This document shows positions 48,873-58,936 of a stretch of 64,000 nt of DNA, one piece after another. The stretch comes from Pseudomonas koreensis (GTDB taxonomy: Bacteria; Pseudomonadota; Gammaproteobacteria; Pseudomonadales; Pseudomonadaceae), in assembly GCF_012986595.1 (NCBI RefSeq), contig NZ_JAAQYM010000001.1:992001-1056000 (forward strand), read 5' to 3'. Position numbers and translations under genes: made by a program. Under the pieces are notes generated by a model. The model worked only from the letters and a program-made list of their open reading frames with translations, searched no databases and had not been told where the DNA came from. How positions within the stretch are numbered: position 1 is the first letter of the stretch; the number at the start of each line of letters is the position of its first letter.

Positions 48873-50246
48873 TTACCGCGTCCCGCGCTGGCGCAATACC
48901 GACGGCATGAAATACGCGTCTTCCGGCAGCGGTTGCGAGAAATCCACGGTGGAGGTTTCTTCGTTGTCGAGGTTCTGCACGTAGTAACGCCGGGCCTGCA
49001 GGTCGTGGAACACGTCCAGTGCGCTCCAGGTGGTCGGCAGGTCGTAGAAGTTTTTCAGGTAGGCCATCGACACCCGCCACAACTCCCCGCGCCCGTCGTA
49101 TTGATCGACCAGTGCCGCGCCCCAGCTGTCCTCGTCGAGAAACAGCACGCGCTTGGAATAAATATGCCGCGCGCCCGGTTTGAGGTTGCCTTCGACCACC
49201 CACACGCGGTGCAGCTCATAACGGGTGAATTGCGGGTTGAGGTGGCCCGGGGTCAGCAGTTGCGCGTACTTCACGTCAGGGCTGCCGACCTTGTAGTTGT
49301 TGTAGGGGATGTAGATTTCCTGCTTGCCCTTGAGCTTCCAGTCGTAGCGGTCCGGCGAGCCATTGAACAGGTCGGTGTCATCGGCGGTGCGCAGGCCATC
49401 GGACGAGGCGATCGGCGTGTCATAGGCAAGGTTCGGCGCACGGCGCACGCGGCGTTGACCGGCGTCATAGACCCAGGCCTGACGCGGGTCCTTGAGCTGG
49501 TCGAGCATCTCGTGCACCAGCGCCGCACCACCGGCCAGTCGCGCCGGGCTTTTCACGAAGGCGAGGTAGTAGAACAGGATGTTTTTCAGGTCGGCGTACT
49601 GGCCGCCCGGACGGTAGAAGTTGAACAGGGCTTCCTGCTGCGAAGTGACCAGCGCAAAGCTGCCGTTGCGTTGCACCGGCGCTTCGGATGCACGACGCAC
49701 CACGTAGATGCCGCGATAACGGGTGATGTGGTTCCACAACACTTCGACGCCGTCCTTGGGCACCGGGAACGGCACGCCGCCGTAGGCATCGGCGAACCCG
49801 CTGCCCCCCTCCAGCAGCTTGGCCGAGGTCGCGTTCTTGAGGGTGTTGTCATACAGCCACTGCGGCGCCGAGCCTGAACGACGCGACGGATAGACCGGCA
49901 TCTGGAACGTGTCCGGGTAGCTGTTGAACAGCGCGATCTGCCCGGGGCTGAGGTGGGCCTTGTACTGCTCCAGGTTGGCCTTGGTGATGGTGAACAACGG
50001 TTTGTCCGCCGCGTACGGGTCCGGATGGTGCTGCCCCGGTTTGTAGCCGGCCGGCGCCTGGGTGATGCCACCAGTCCACGCTGGAATGGTGCCGGCGGCG
50101 TTGCCGGCACGCTCGGCGCCCATGGGCGTGAGGGTGGTTTTCAGTTGTTCGGCTTGTTGTGGGGTGATGGCGGCGAGGGCACCACCGGCGCTCAGGCCCA
50201 GAACAAGCGCCAGCATGGTTTTGCTGAATCGTGATGTGTAAAACAT
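48873..50246 (-). CDS. DUF1329 periplasmic protein
   Basis: A 457-residue exported protein (signal peptide MFYTSRFSKTMLALVLGLSA, cleavage near ALA-AI) of the DUF1329 family, with a LolA/LolB-like beta architecture expected from family members. Conserved stretches include AGTIPAWTGGITQAP, YDNTLKNATSAKLLEGG and YSKRVLFLDEDSWGAALVDQ. DUF1329 genes nearly always accompany DUF1302 genes, as here; together they have been linked to hydrophobic-compound metabolism but have no proven activity. Start chosen at the signal peptide. Confidence 0.9.
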   Translation of the reverse strand: MFYTSRFSKTMLALVLGLSAGGALAAITPQQAEQLKTTLTPMGAERAGNAAGTIPAWTGGITQAPAGYKPGQHHPDPYAADKPLFTITKANLEQYKAHLSPGQIALFNSYPDTFQMPVYPSRRSGSAPQWLYDNTLKNATSAKLLEGGSGFADAYGGVPFPVPKDGVEVLWNHITRYRGIYVVRRASEAPVQRNGSFALVTSQQEALFNFYRPGGQYADLKNILFYYLAFVKSPARLAGGAALVHEMLDQLKDPRQAWVYDAGQRRVRRAPNLAYDTPIASSDGLRTADDTDLFNGSPDRYDWKLKGKQEIYIPYNNYKVGSPDVKYAQLLTPGHLNPQFTRYELHRVWVVEGNLKPGARHIYSKRVLFLDEDSWGAALVDQYDGRGELWRVSMAYLKNFYDLPTTWSALDVFHDLQARRYYVQNLDNEETSTVDFSQPLPEDAYFMPSVLRQRGTR

Positions 50247-50291
50247 GATCGATCTCCGAGATGGGAGTGAGGTCTGAAAATCACCGCAAGT

Positions 50292-50389
50292 CCCTTGTAG
50301 GAGTGAGCCTGCTCGCGATAGCGGTGTGACAGACAACATCGACTGCGACTGAAAATCCGCTATCGCGAGCAGGCTCACTCCTACAAGGG
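50292..50389. repeat. REPIN of the GAGCCTGCTCGCGATAGC type inside an operon gap
   Basis: Two perfect 33-nt inverted arms (50292-50324 and 50357-50389; each includes TGTAGGAGTGAGCCTGCTCG or its complement) enclose 32 nt. It lies between the DUF1302 and DUF1329 genes, so it is transcribed within the operon and should fold into a long hairpin. Confidence 0.92.
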
Positions 50390-50410
50390 GGTGCGCCTGT
50401 GTTCTGGATA

Positions 50411-52366
50411 TCAAAGGAAATACTTGAGGTTGAACCCGACGTTGTCGCGGTCGCGAATGCCGTTGTTCTGCCCGCCGCCCCAAAAGTTGGTGTATTGCAC
50501 CTCGGCCTCGAGCTTGTTCTGGTAGTTGGCCTTGATCCCCAGGGTGTAGGCCTTGCGCCCCTCGATGGTGTTGCCGGCCTGATAGCTGTTGCCCTTGAAG
50601 TCGTCCTTGTAGACCAAGTAGGGCGAAACATTGACCCCGGCGTACACATCGTTCCAGGTGCCGTTGAACATCACCGTGTAGCTGTAGGAATTGCGGTTGA
50701 CCTGATCGTCGCGATCACCGCCGGACACATAAGAAGTGTTGCCGGTGCCGGCGTAATAACGCGTGCTGCCGTCATAAGCGGTGTATTGCAGGCTGCTGCC
50801 GCGCAGGTGCTCGGAGGCCAGTTCGAAGATGCCGAACATCGAGTCGAACGACAGCGTCGGCCCGAAGTTGTAGATGCTGCCCAGCGAGGTGTTGAACGCT
50901 TCGACGCGTTCGGCGTTATTGATCTCGCTGTCGAGGGTGACCATCTGCCCGCCGACGTTGACGGGCTTGCCGGTCACCGCAACCGCGGCACCGTTGGCCA
51001 GGTCGCCAATCAGATCGTTGGTGGCCGCGACGCCGATCGGCAGGTTTGGCCGATAGGCAATTTCGCCGAACACCGAGGCCTGACCCAGGGTGGTGTTGAA
51101 GCTGAAGCCGTACATGCGGATGTCTTCGGCATAACGCCGATGCGCCTGGATGTTGCCCATCACATCGGCAGTCGCCAGACCGTTGGCCAGCGCCCCGGCC
51201 TGACTGCCGGCGACGCTGGAAAGCATGTTGGTCAGGGCATTCATGTCGATGCCCTTGTAGCCGCCCAAGTCAGCGGCGATGGTCGGTTCCTTGGCGTGGT
51301 AATTGACCATGTACAGGCCGAACTCGGTGCTGTTGAGCGCTTCGGCGATGTAGCGGAAAGCGAAGCCGAACTGGCCGTCGTTACGGGCGTTGTAGTCCTT
51401 GCCGATCGACGCCACTTTCAGTGTGTTGCCGTAGGCCGGGGTCACGCCGTTGGCGTAGAGGCCGGTGCTTTTCAGCGCCGGACCGAGCAACGGGTTGTTG
51501 CCCAGCGCGCTGTACAGGCCGATGACGTTGCCAAAACCCGGCACCGGCGTATCGAGCGCGGTGCCGCTGAAGTTGTTGTAACCGGTGTTGCCGCCATCGG
51601 CGAACAGGTCGGTCTGCGAGTAGAAGGTGCCGACCGGGTCGATGCGGGTTTCCTTCCAGTTGGTCTGATAGAAGCTTTCCAGGGTCAGCGAATCGCTGAG
51701 GCCGATGTTGAAGCTCACTGCCTCCACCGGCATCAGCACTTCCTTGACCTCGGCGCCCGGTAAACGGTACTTCGCCGCGTCCACCGGATTGGTGGTGTTG
51801 ATCCCGCCGCGATAGAAAATCCCCTCGCCCCAGTTGAACACCTGACGCCCGATGCGCGCAGTCAGCGGCATCTGCGCCACGTCCCAGTTGCCGTAGACAT
51901 AGGCGTCGAGCATCTCGATCCGGCTGCCGGCGATGTCGCGGGTCTGGCGGGTGAAGCGGTCGTCCTGCGGGTAGCTCTGACTCGGCTGCGACGGGTTGTT
52001 GTTGCGGTAGTAATCGTTGCGCTTGTCCATCAGCTGGGTGTCGTAGAACGCCGTGCCACGCAGGAACATCCCGTAGTTCTGATAGTTGGCTTCCAGCTCC
52101 GAAGTGATCTTGTACACCTCGGAAACCAGCCCGGTGTCGAAGTTGCGATTGCCGTCGTTGGTGTTGACGTCATCGTTGTTCTTGTCGCGCCCCTGCACCC
52201 GCCACAAGCGGCCATAGGACAGGGTCGTGTCGATCGAGCCGGTGACCTGATTGTCCAGCACGCTGAACTCCTTGGCCTGCACGCCATCGACTGCGCACAG
52301 TTGCAGCAGCCCTGCCAGACCGACGCCGGGGAGCGCTACGCCAGACAGGCGAAATCGAGCTTTCAT
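50411..52366 (-). CDS. DUF1302 outer-membrane protein
   Basis: A 651-residue protein with a signal peptide (MKARFRLSGVALPGVGLAGL, cleavage near VQA-KE) and a beta-barrel-like C-terminus with alternating aromatic strands ending FNLKYFL, a terminal Phe/Leu typical of BAM substrates. The N-terminal part reads FSVLDNQVTGSIDTTLSYG, typical of DUF1302. Probably an outer-membrane channel, paired with the DUF1329 protein. It follows the PLC-like gene by 47 nt. Confidence 0.9.
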   Translation of the reverse strand: MKARFRLSGVALPGVGLAGLLQLCAVDGVQAKEFSVLDNQVTGSIDTTLSYGRLWRVQGRDKNNDDVNTNDGNRNFDTGLVSEVYKITSELEANYQNYGMFLRGTAFYDTQLMDKRNDYYRNNNPSQPSQSYPQDDRFTRQTRDIAGSRIEMLDAYVYGNWDVAQMPLTARIGRQVFNWGEGIFYRGGINTTNPVDAAKYRLPGAEVKEVLMPVEAVSFNIGLSDSLTLESFYQTNWKETRIDPVGTFYSQTDLFADGGNTGYNNFSGTALDTPVPGFGNVIGLYSALGNNPLLGPALKSTGLYANGVTPAYGNTLKVASIGKDYNARNDGQFGFAFRYIAEALNSTEFGLYMVNYHAKEPTIAADLGGYKGIDMNALTNMLSSVAGSQAGALANGLATADVMGNIQAHRRYAEDIRMYGFSFNTTLGQASVFGEIAYRPNLPIGVAATNDLIGDLANGAAVAVTGKPVNVGGQMVTLDSEINNAERVEAFNTSLGSIYNFGPTLSFDSMFGIFELASEHLRGSSLQYTAYDGSTRYYAGTGNTSYVSGGDRDDQVNRNSYSYTVMFNGTWNDVYAGVNVSPYLVYKDDFKGNSYQAGNTIEGRKAYTLGIKANYQNKLEAEVQYTNFWGGGQNNGIRDRDNVGFNLKYFL

Positions 52367-52413
52367 GATCTGTTCCTCTTTCCCTGGTTTTATTGTTGTG
52401 GGGTGCAATACCG

Positions 52414-53709
52414 CTAGGGCGGGGGCGCCAGTGCGGCGCTGACATAAATCCGGCTGTGCGCGCCGAAATGTCCGAGCAACGTGAACAACTGCTGATTGAG
52501 CGCGGGATGCTCGAAGGTCTCGCGCTGCAACGCGTTGCCGCTGCTGAAATCGCTGGTCACCGGCGCCGTCTCCAGCCATTGGCCGATGGCTTCATCGAAC
52601 GCCGCCGAGTCCTCGACCGACTCGGCGCTGACCACGTTGCGCAAGTAGTCCACCGAGTACGGCGGATACTGTTGGTCTTGAGCCACATCGGCGTAGGCCG
52701 CGAGCATCGGATGCGCCTGACCGGCACGCAGCACCCGGCGCAACCAGGTCGACTGGTACTTTTCGATTTCCATGTGGCGGGTGGCGACGCGTTCGATCGA
52801 GGCCTTTTTATCATCGGCAAAACCGGCCAGCGCCTTGCCTTCCAATAGCAACAGACTCGGCAGCTCGACCCCGGGCAATGGCTTGGCGTGATACGGCTGG
52901 GTCAGGTCCTGCACGTGGTGCACGCCCCAGCCGAGAAAGCGGTAGCCCCAGTAAGGATGGCCAGTAGCGAACGCCAGTCGCGCCAGGCCCAGGTATTGAT
53001 AGGCGCGCCAGTCCGGCCAACTGCGCTGAAGAAATCCGGCAGCGGCATACACCACCGCGCTCTCATGGAAGAAGCCCATGTGGAACGGCGCCTGCGAGCT
53101 GTACTGAAACCGCGCGTCGCCGAACGGCTGCGGGCCGAAGCCATACAGCGCGCCGACCTCACCGGGGTTGTCGCTGAACAGGTTGATGTCGTGGCCGTAA
53201 TCCGGCTCATCGGCAGCGCTGGCCAGCACCGCCAGCGGCGCAACTTTTTCGCCATCGGCCACGCGAATGAAACGCTGACGATTCCACGGCGACAGCGTCT
53301 GCTCGACCATCACCTGATCGGCACCGAGATGCTCGCGCTCGGGCAGATCCTTACCCGGCAGCGGCTGAATGACCATCGCCAGATGAATGCGCGGATTGAG
53401 GCGCAACGCAGTGAGAAAGTCGTGGCGCAGATTGTCGCCCGGCACGGCGGGCAGTTGCAGATTGTCGGGGCGTGGCGGGTACTGGGCGAAGTGCTCACGG
53501 GCGAAGCTTTCCTGTTGCTCCAGCAGCGCGACCACGGCCGGATATTGCTCGGCGAGAAAACGCTCCAGCGGCTCGACCTCGACCGGTGGTGCATCACGCA
53601 GCGCCGGCAGTTGCTGCAACGCCAGATAGCTGCCCACCGTGTGGTTCGACCAGCCCCACGCCGTCGGGGCCATTGCACAAAGCAGCAACAGGAGAAAAGT
53701 CAGCTTCAT
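52414..53709 (-). CDS. Exported zinc-dependent phospholipase C/P1-nuclease-like protein
   Basis: A 431-residue precursor. The signal peptide ends AWG-W, leaving Trp20 as first mature residue, the N-terminal zinc ligand in Zn-PLC/P1 enzymes. HHVQDLTQPYH (about 264-274) reproduces the spacing H-x3-D-x5-H of the PLC zinc site, and HMEIE later gives the H-x3-E pair. DYGHDINLF and FHMGFFHES may supply further ligands. Substrate unknown: a phospholipid or nucleic acid are possible. First gene of the operon with DUF1302 and DUF1329. Confidence 0.75.
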   Translation of the reverse strand: MKLTFLLLLLCAMAPTAWGWSNHTVGSYLALQQLPALRDAPPVEVEPLERFLAEQYPAVVALLEQQESFAREHFAQYPPRPDNLQLPAVPGDNLRHDFLTALRLNPRIHLAMVIQPLPGKDLPEREHLGADQVMVEQTLSPWNRQRFIRVADGEKVAPLAVLASAADEPDYGHDINLFSDNPGEVGALYGFGPQPFGDARFQYSSQAPFHMGFFHESAVVYAAAGFLQRSWPDWRAYQYLGLARLAFATGHPYWGYRFLGWGVHHVQDLTQPYHAKPLPGVELPSLLLLEGKALAGFADDKKASIERVATRHMEIEKYQSTWLRRVLRAGQAHPMLAAYADVAQDQQYPPYSVDYLRNVVSAESVEDSAAFDEAIGQWLETAPVTSDFSSGNALQRETFEHPALNQQLFTLLGHFGAHSRIYVSAALAPPP

Positions 53710-53833
53710 TGCTTTTAGTTCTTATTGGAGGTGCTGTGGGGGTTGAGCCTAGCAACCGCCCCCGGCGCTGACACTGTCCAATCTCACCAGAAAAAGTCTC
53801 CGATAGCGCCATATGAGGCTCACCGCCCACCTG

Positions 53834-53918
53834 TGTAGGAGCTGCCGAAGGCTGCGATCTTTTGATCTCGTTTTTAAAAATCAAAGGCAAAAGATCGCAG
53901 CCTTCGGCAGCTCCTACA
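53834..53918. repeat. REPIN of the GATCGCAGCCTTCGGCAG type
   Basis: Two perfect 30-nt inverted arms (53834-53863 and 53889-53918; CTGCCGAAGGCTGCGATC core) enclose 25 nt. It fills most of the 230-nt gap between the PLC-like operon and the FGGY kinase gene, and the right end lies 21 nt past the kinase stop. Confidence 0.93.
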
Positions 53919-53939
53919 GGAAGGTGTGCGGAGTTTTTT

Positions 53940-55508
53940 TCAGGCGGGGTAACCGGTGATTTTGCGGATGCTCTGGTACAACGGTTTGAGCTGGCGATAC
54001 ATGCGCAGGTACACCTCTTTGTACAACCGTTCGTAGACCTGCTGCGCCTCGGGTTGCGGGGTGAATACCGTGCCGACGCGGGTCATCGCCGAAATCGCAC
54101 TGGGGAAATCCGCATACAACCCCAACCCCACCGCACAGCAAATCGCCGCGCCCAATCCGGACGCTTCGTACACATGCGGACGCTCCGCCGGCAGGCCAAA
54201 AATATTCGCCGTGAGCTGCATCGCCGCATCACTCTGCGAGCCGCCACCGGCCACACGCAGACGCTTGATCGAGACCTTCGAACGCTTCTCGATGTTCTCC
54301 ATGCCCTGGCGCAACGCATACGCCAGCCCTTCCAGAATCGCCCGGTAAATGTGCGCGCGAGTGTGCACATCGCCGAAGCCGATCATCGCGCCTTTGGCCT
54401 CGACGCCCGGCTCACGAATCCCCGGCGACCAGTAGGGTTGCAGCATCAAGCCCATCGACCCCGGCGGCACCGCGTTGACCAGTGCATCGAACAGTTGCTC
54501 CGGCTCAATGCCCTGCTCTTTTGCCTGCTGCATCTCGCGCAGGCCGAATTCGTTCTTGAACCAGCTGACCATCCAGTAACCGCGATAAATCATCACCTCG
54601 CAGTTGTATTGATCCGGCACCGCCGACGGGTAAGGCGGGATCAGCGGGACGATTTCCAGGTAACGCGAGCGGGTGCTGGTGATCGTCGCCGTGGTGCCGT
54701 AGGACAGGCACACGGTGCTCGCATCGACCACCCCGGAACCGACCACTTCGCAGGCCTTGTCAGCGCCCGCCGCAATCAGCGGCAAGCCCTCGGGAATCCC
54801 GGTGTGACGGCTGGCCTCGGCGCTGATGTAGCCGAGGGTTTCACCGGGTTTGTGCAAGGTCGGCAATTGCTCGGGACGCACCGCCAGCGCCTGCCATTTC
54901 CAGTCGCTGGGCGCGGCCCATTTCAGGCGTTTGAAATCGAACGGCAGGTAGCCGACGCAGCATCCGACAGAGTCGACAAAGCGCCCACACAGGCGATGGG
55001 TGAGAAACCCCGAAAGCAGCAGAAACTTGTCGGTCGCGGCCCACACTTCGGGCTGATGTCTGGCGATCCAGTTGGCCTCGGCCTGAGCGCGAAAATAATC
55101 GACGGTGGCCTGCGCGCCGACCAGTTTGAACAGCCAGCCCCACGGCCCCTTGATCCCGCCCTCGACTTCGCTCTGGCGCTGATCGAGCCACAAAATCGCC
55201 GGGCGCAGCGGCTTGCCCTCGGCATCGACGTTGATCACCGTGCCGCGCTGGGTGGTCAGCGACACCCCGGCAATCTGCGAGCGATCGATCCCGGTTTGCG
55301 CCCACACCTGCTGACAGGCCTCGCCGAGTTTCGCCCAGTAATAATCCGGGTCCTGCTCGGCCCAGCCCGGTTGCGTCGAGTAATACGCCTGCAACTCCAC
55401 CTTGCCTTTGCCCAGCAGATTGCCCTGCAGATCGAAGAGCAGCGCGCGCACGCTCTGGGTGCCGTTGTCGATCGCCAGCAGGTAACGCGTGTTCGGTTGC
55501 TTATCCAT
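53940..55508 (-). CDS. FGGY-family carbohydrate kinase
   Basis: An actin-fold sugar/polyol kinase, 522 residues from the ATG at 55506-55508 ([20 protein letters not shown]). Phosphate-1 loop [51 protein letters not shown] and the adenosine motif [14 protein letters not shown] (about 420) are present. GAGAG precedes this ATG; an ATG seven codons upstream overlaps the previous stop in TGATG and is the alternative. Third gene behind AGPS-like and GlpD-like genes; the substrate is likely a glycerol- or polyol-type compound, not determined. Confidence 0.9.
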   Translation of the reverse strand: MDKQPNTRYLLAIDNGTQSVRALLFDLQGNLLGKGKVELQAYYSTQPGWAEQDPDYYWAKLGEACQQVWAQTGIDRSQIAGVSLTTQRGTVINVDAEGKPLRPAILWLDQRQSEVEGGIKGPWGWLFKLVGAQATVDYFRAQAEANWIARHQPEVWAATDKFLLLSGFLTHRLCGRFVDSVGCCVGYLPFDFKRLKWAAPSDWKWQALAVRPEQLPTLHKPGETLGYISAEASRHTGIPEGLPLIAAGADKACEVVGSGVVDASTVCLSYGTTATITSTRSRYLEIVPLIPPYPSAVPDQYNCEVMIYRGYWMVSWFKNEFGLREMQQAKEQGIEPEQLFDALVNAVPPGSMGLMLQPYWSPGIREPGVEAKGAMIGFGDVHTRAHIYRAILEGLAYALRQGMENIEKRSKVSIKRLRVAGGGSQSDAAMQLTANIFGLPAERPHVYEASGLGAAICCAVGLGLYADFPSAISAMTRVGTVFTPQPEAQQVYERLYKEVYLRMYRQLKPLYQSIRKITGYPA

Positions 55509-55528
55509 GGAGCTCTCTTCGAGGGGCA

Positions 55529-57124
55529 TCAAGGCGCGGCCTCCGGCAAACCGTGATGGCGTTGCCACAACGCCCGGTAACGCTGCAGCTCTTGCTGCCA
55601 GTGTGCATCGTCCCAGCCCAGACGAGGCTGGCAGAGCTGGCGGATGGCGGCGAAATGCGCTTCGCCACCGCGCGCCAGCAACAGGCCCAGACGGGTACGG
55701 CGTAACAGCAAATCATCGAGGTGCAGCACCATTTCCGCCTCGCAGGCGAAGGCCAGCTCTGCCCACAGGGTGTCGGTATTGCCGACGCTGGCGTGCCCCA
55801 GCTCGGTGATCAACTGCGCCAGCCTCGGCAGATCACGGCCGTGGCGTCCGGCCAGACGTCGCCACTGTTGCGGGCTGAGTCCGGGGATCGGCAGTGGCGC
55901 TACCGCGGCAAAAACCGCTGCGCCGTCATCTTCGAAATTGCGGCCAAGCATGTCGGCACAGGCCTTGAGCACTTCGATGGCTTGCGGGCGAAACGTGGTC
56001 AGTTTGCCGCCGGCCAGGGTCACGCAACCCGGCTCCCGCCACAGCACATGTTCACGGGTTTCATTCGACGGTTTGCCTTGCTGCTCACCCGCCGCACTGC
56101 CCACCACCGGGCGCACGCCCGACCAGGTCGACAGCACATCCGCCGCCGTCACTTCGGCACTTGGAAATTGTTGCGTGCAAGCCGCCAGCAGGTAGTCGAG
56201 TTCTTCGGCGCTGATGCTCGCGCTCTGGTCCAGGTTCTCGCGGTGATCGAGGTCAGTGGTGCCAACCACCGTCGCCCCTTCCCACGGAAACACGAACACC
56301 GGACGCCGATCCCGTTCATGCAGAAAGGTGAACGCCTGGGCCACCGGCAAGCGCCAGCCCGGCAGCAATAAATGACTGCCACGCAGCGGGCGCAATTGCC
56401 TTGCCGCTTCTGTCGGTCGCAAGCGCTCCGCCCAGGCACCGGTGGCCACCGCGAGCACACCACAGCGCAGTTGTAGCGACGCACCGGCCTCACAATCCTC
56501 GACCTGAACCCCGCACACTCGCCCGTTTTCGCGCAGCAAATGTTCGACCCGCACACCGTTGAGCACCACCGCGCCATCGGCCCGCGCTTCGCTCAACACG
56601 CGCATCACCAGCCGTGCGTCATCGGTCAGCGCATCGACAAAACAGGTGCCGCCGAGCAGACCGTTTTCCTTCACCCCCGGCGCCAGAAACCGCAGTTGCT
56701 GCGCGTCATGAAAACGATGGCTGCGCCGTCCGGCCAAGGCGTCGTAAACCGACAACAAGCCGCCGAGCACACGCGGCCCGGGAAAGCCGCCGCGATAGTG
56801 CGGCATCATGAAACTCATCGGCTCCACCAGCCCCGGCGCTTCGTCGAGCAGACGCTGACGCTCGCGCACCGAATCGCGGGTCAGGCGCCACTGGCCCTTG
56901 GCGATGTAGCGCAAACCACCGTGGACCATTTTTGATGATCGACTGGAGGTGCCCCAGGCGAAATCCCGCTGCTCCAGCAGCAGACAACGCCAGCCACGCC
57001 GCGCCGCTTCGCGCAGGATGCCGGCACCGCTGATGCCGCCGCCGATGACGATCAGATCCCAGGTCTCCTTGGCCAGCGTCGGCAAAATCTGCTGGCGCCA
57101 TGCGGCATTCCAGTGCTGATTCAT
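55529..57124 (-). CDS. GlpD-like FAD-dependent glycerol-3-phosphate dehydrogenase/oxidase
   Basis: A 531-residue flavoprotein. The FAD fold [19 protein letters not shown] (about 26) and the family signature [16 protein letters not shown] are those of GlpD, with [32 protein letters not shown] and the C-terminal DAO domain. It oxidises a glycerol-3-phosphate-like substrate in the membrane, but its operon (not glpFK) points to a specialised substrate. The ATG at 57124 has GGAG 8 nt upstream, within the end of the AGPS-like gene; a GTGA overlap offers an earlier start. Confidence 0.9.
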   Translation of the reverse strand: MNQHWNAAWRQQILPTLAKETWDLIVIGGGISGAGILREAARRGWRCLLLEQRDFAWGTSSRSSKMVHGGLRYIAKGQWRLTRDSVRERQRLLDEAPGLVEPMSFMMPHYRGGFPGPRVLGGLLSVYDALAGRRSHRFHDAQQLRFLAPGVKENGLLGGTCFVDALTDDARLVMRVLSEARADGAVVLNGVRVEHLLRENGRVCGVQVEDCEAGASLQLRCGVLAVATGAWAERLRPTEAARQLRPLRGSHLLLPGWRLPVAQAFTFLHERDRRPVFVFPWEGATVVGTTDLDHRENLDQSASISAEELDYLLAACTQQFPSAEVTAADVLSTWSGVRPVVGSAAGEQQGKPSNETREHVLWREPGCVTLAGGKLTTFRPQAIEVLKACADMLGRNFEDDGAAVFAAVAPLPIPGLSPQQWRRLAGRHGRDLPRLAQLITELGHASVGNTDTLWAELAFACEAEMVLHLDDLLLRRTRLGLLLARGGEAHFAAIRQLCQPRLGWDDAHWQQELQRYRALWQRHHGLPEAAP

Positions 57125-57129
57125 GGCCG

Positions 57130-58725
57130 TCACTCCGACAACAGCGTGCCGGGGGTGAGGCGCCCGGCCGGATCGAAGTGCTTGCTCAGCGCCTGCAAGG
57201 TGTCCATCGCCAGCGCGCCTTTCTCGCGCAGCAGGTACGGCGCGTGATCCTTGCCGACGCCGTGCTGGTGGCTGATGGTGCCGTGGTTGTCGACGATGGT
57301 CTGGCTGGCCGCGTGCTTGAGCGCCTGCCAGCGCGCGAGCGTCGCCGGGTAATCCGCCGCCGGGCGAAACACGTAGGTGGTGTAGATGCTCGAACCCTCG
57401 CCGTAGACGTGGGACAAATGGGTGAACACATGCACCCGCTCGCCCTGCGCCGCCAACGCGTCACGCAGGCTGTTTTCGATCAGGTTGAGCAGAGTGTCGA
57501 CGTTGCTCCAGTCGGTGGCCGTTTCCAGGGTGTCGACCACGTAGCCGGCGTTCCACAGGTTCTCGCGCAGGTAGGGGAAACGGAAGCGGTTCTGCGCCCA
57601 TTTCTTGCCGAGCAAGGTGCCGGTGAACACCCCGCCGAAGGCTTTCAGATGCTGGCGGGCCTGGCTCAGTGACAGCGCGTTTTGCCGACGATTGCCGGTC
57701 ACGCCGAAGGTCAGCAGACACTTGCCCTCGCCCGCCCCGCGCAGGTTCAGATACTTTTCCAGCCAGGCGATTTGTTGCGGATGACCGGCCAGCGCCAATT
57801 GCGTTTCGGTCTCCACGGCGTTGGACAAACGCAGCATCGACAGCGGCACGCGGGCCTGAGCGAGTTGGCGAATCGCTTGCAGTGCTTTGGTCCAGCTCGG
57901 CAGGAATACACCGTAAAAACGTTCGTCAGCGGGCAGTGCGCTGACCCGCACTTTGACCTCGGAAATGATCCCGAAACGGCCCTCGCAACCGAGCACCACT
58001 TCGCGCAGATCAGGCCCCGCCGCCGAGGCCGGGAACGTCGGAATGTCCAAGGGTCCGGCAAAGGTTTCCAGGGTGCCGCCAGCGAACAATTGCTCGATGC
58101 GCCCATAACGCAACGACTGCTGACCACTGGAGCGACTGGCCACCCAACCGCCGAGCGTCGACAGCTCCCACGACTGCGGGAAATGCCCCAGCGTGTAGCC
58201 GCGAGCGCGCAGCTGACTTTCCACCTGCGGGCCACTGGCGCCGGGGCCGAACGTTGCCAACTGGCTCTGCTCATCGAGATCGATCAGGCGATTCATCCGC
58301 GCCAGCGACACCGTCACCACCGGCCGCATCGAATCGGGCGGATTGATGTGCCCGGCCACCGAGGTGCCGCCGCCGTAGGGAATCAGGCACAGGTCCTGCG
58401 CATGGGCCAGCGCCAGCAATTGGCGGATCTGCTCGGCAGTCTCGGGGAATGCCACCGCGTCGGGATAGATGCCCAGCGCGCCCTCGCGCAGCGCCAGCCA
58501 GTCCGGCAGGCTCTGACCCCGGGCATGCAGCAGGCGATCATGGGCGTCGACGCTGTACAAGGCGTGCGGCGCCAGCCGCGAGACCGGCACCCGCGCCAAT
58601 GCCGCTTCAAGCGTGGCATCGGGCAGCGCGCGCCCGGCTCCCAGTCGTTCATGGAGAAAACTCGCGCCCTGGGCCGGCAGTTCGACCACCGTGGTTGCAT
58701 CTCCCCAGCCGTTCCAGCGTCGCAT
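57130..58725 (-). CDS. Alkyl-DHAP-synthase-like FAD-binding oxidoreductase
   Basis: A 531-residue VAO-family flavoprotein closest in pattern to alkyldihydroxyacetonephosphate synthase (AGPS), the ether-bond-forming enzyme of ether lipids. Matches: FAD loop PYGGGTSVAGHI (about 116), GHFPQSWELSTLGGWVASRS followed by SGQQSLRYGRIEQL, and the active-site tail TISHQHGVGKDHAPYL (about 481), corresponding to SHHHGVGK of AGPS with one His changed to Gln. Whether it makes, breaks or exchanges an ether bond, or simply oxidises a 2-hydroxy acid, is open. It heads an operon divergent from the AraC regulator. Confidence 0.85.
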   Translation of the reverse strand: MRRWNGWGDATTVVELPAQGASFLHERLGAGRALPDATLEAALARVPVSRLAPHALYSVDAHDRLLHARGQSLPDWLALREGALGIYPDAVAFPETAEQIRQLLALAHAQDLCLIPYGGGTSVAGHINPPDSMRPVVTVSLARMNRLIDLDEQSQLATFGPGASGPQVESQLRARGYTLGHFPQSWELSTLGGWVASRSSGQQSLRYGRIEQLFAGGTLETFAGPLDIPTFPASAAGPDLREVVLGCEGRFGIISEVKVRVSALPADERFYGVFLPSWTKALQAIRQLAQARVPLSMLRLSNAVETETQLALAGHPQQIAWLEKYLNLRGAGEGKCLLTFGVTGNRRQNALSLSQARQHLKAFGGVFTGTLLGKKWAQNRFRFPYLRENLWNAGYVVDTLETATDWSNVDTLLNLIENSLRDALAAQGERVHVFTHLSHVYGEGSSIYTTYVFRPAADYPATLARWQALKHAASQTIVDNHGTISHQHGVGKDHAPYLLREKGALAMDTLQALSKHFDPAGRLTPGTLLSE

Positions 58726-58936
58726 GCGTGTGTCCTTCTTCTGCAGTCTGATCAGTGATGTGGCAGGCCTCCATACTAGTCAGCGGCCGAAAAGTGTCAC
58801 GGTCGCATCCGGCCAGTTCGAGTAGCCAATTGAGTCAAACGTCGCGCAAGTGCCAGCCATTTACTTTAGTCGGGGTTTCAAATTACCTTTCAGCCATTCA
58901 TTCGCTCACGCAGGCCTTGATCAAGGGAATTGGATC

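Noticed and set aside
50247..50483. Upstream extension of the DUF1329 protein
   Set aside because: It would translate one arm of a REPIN and displace the signal peptide from the N-terminus.
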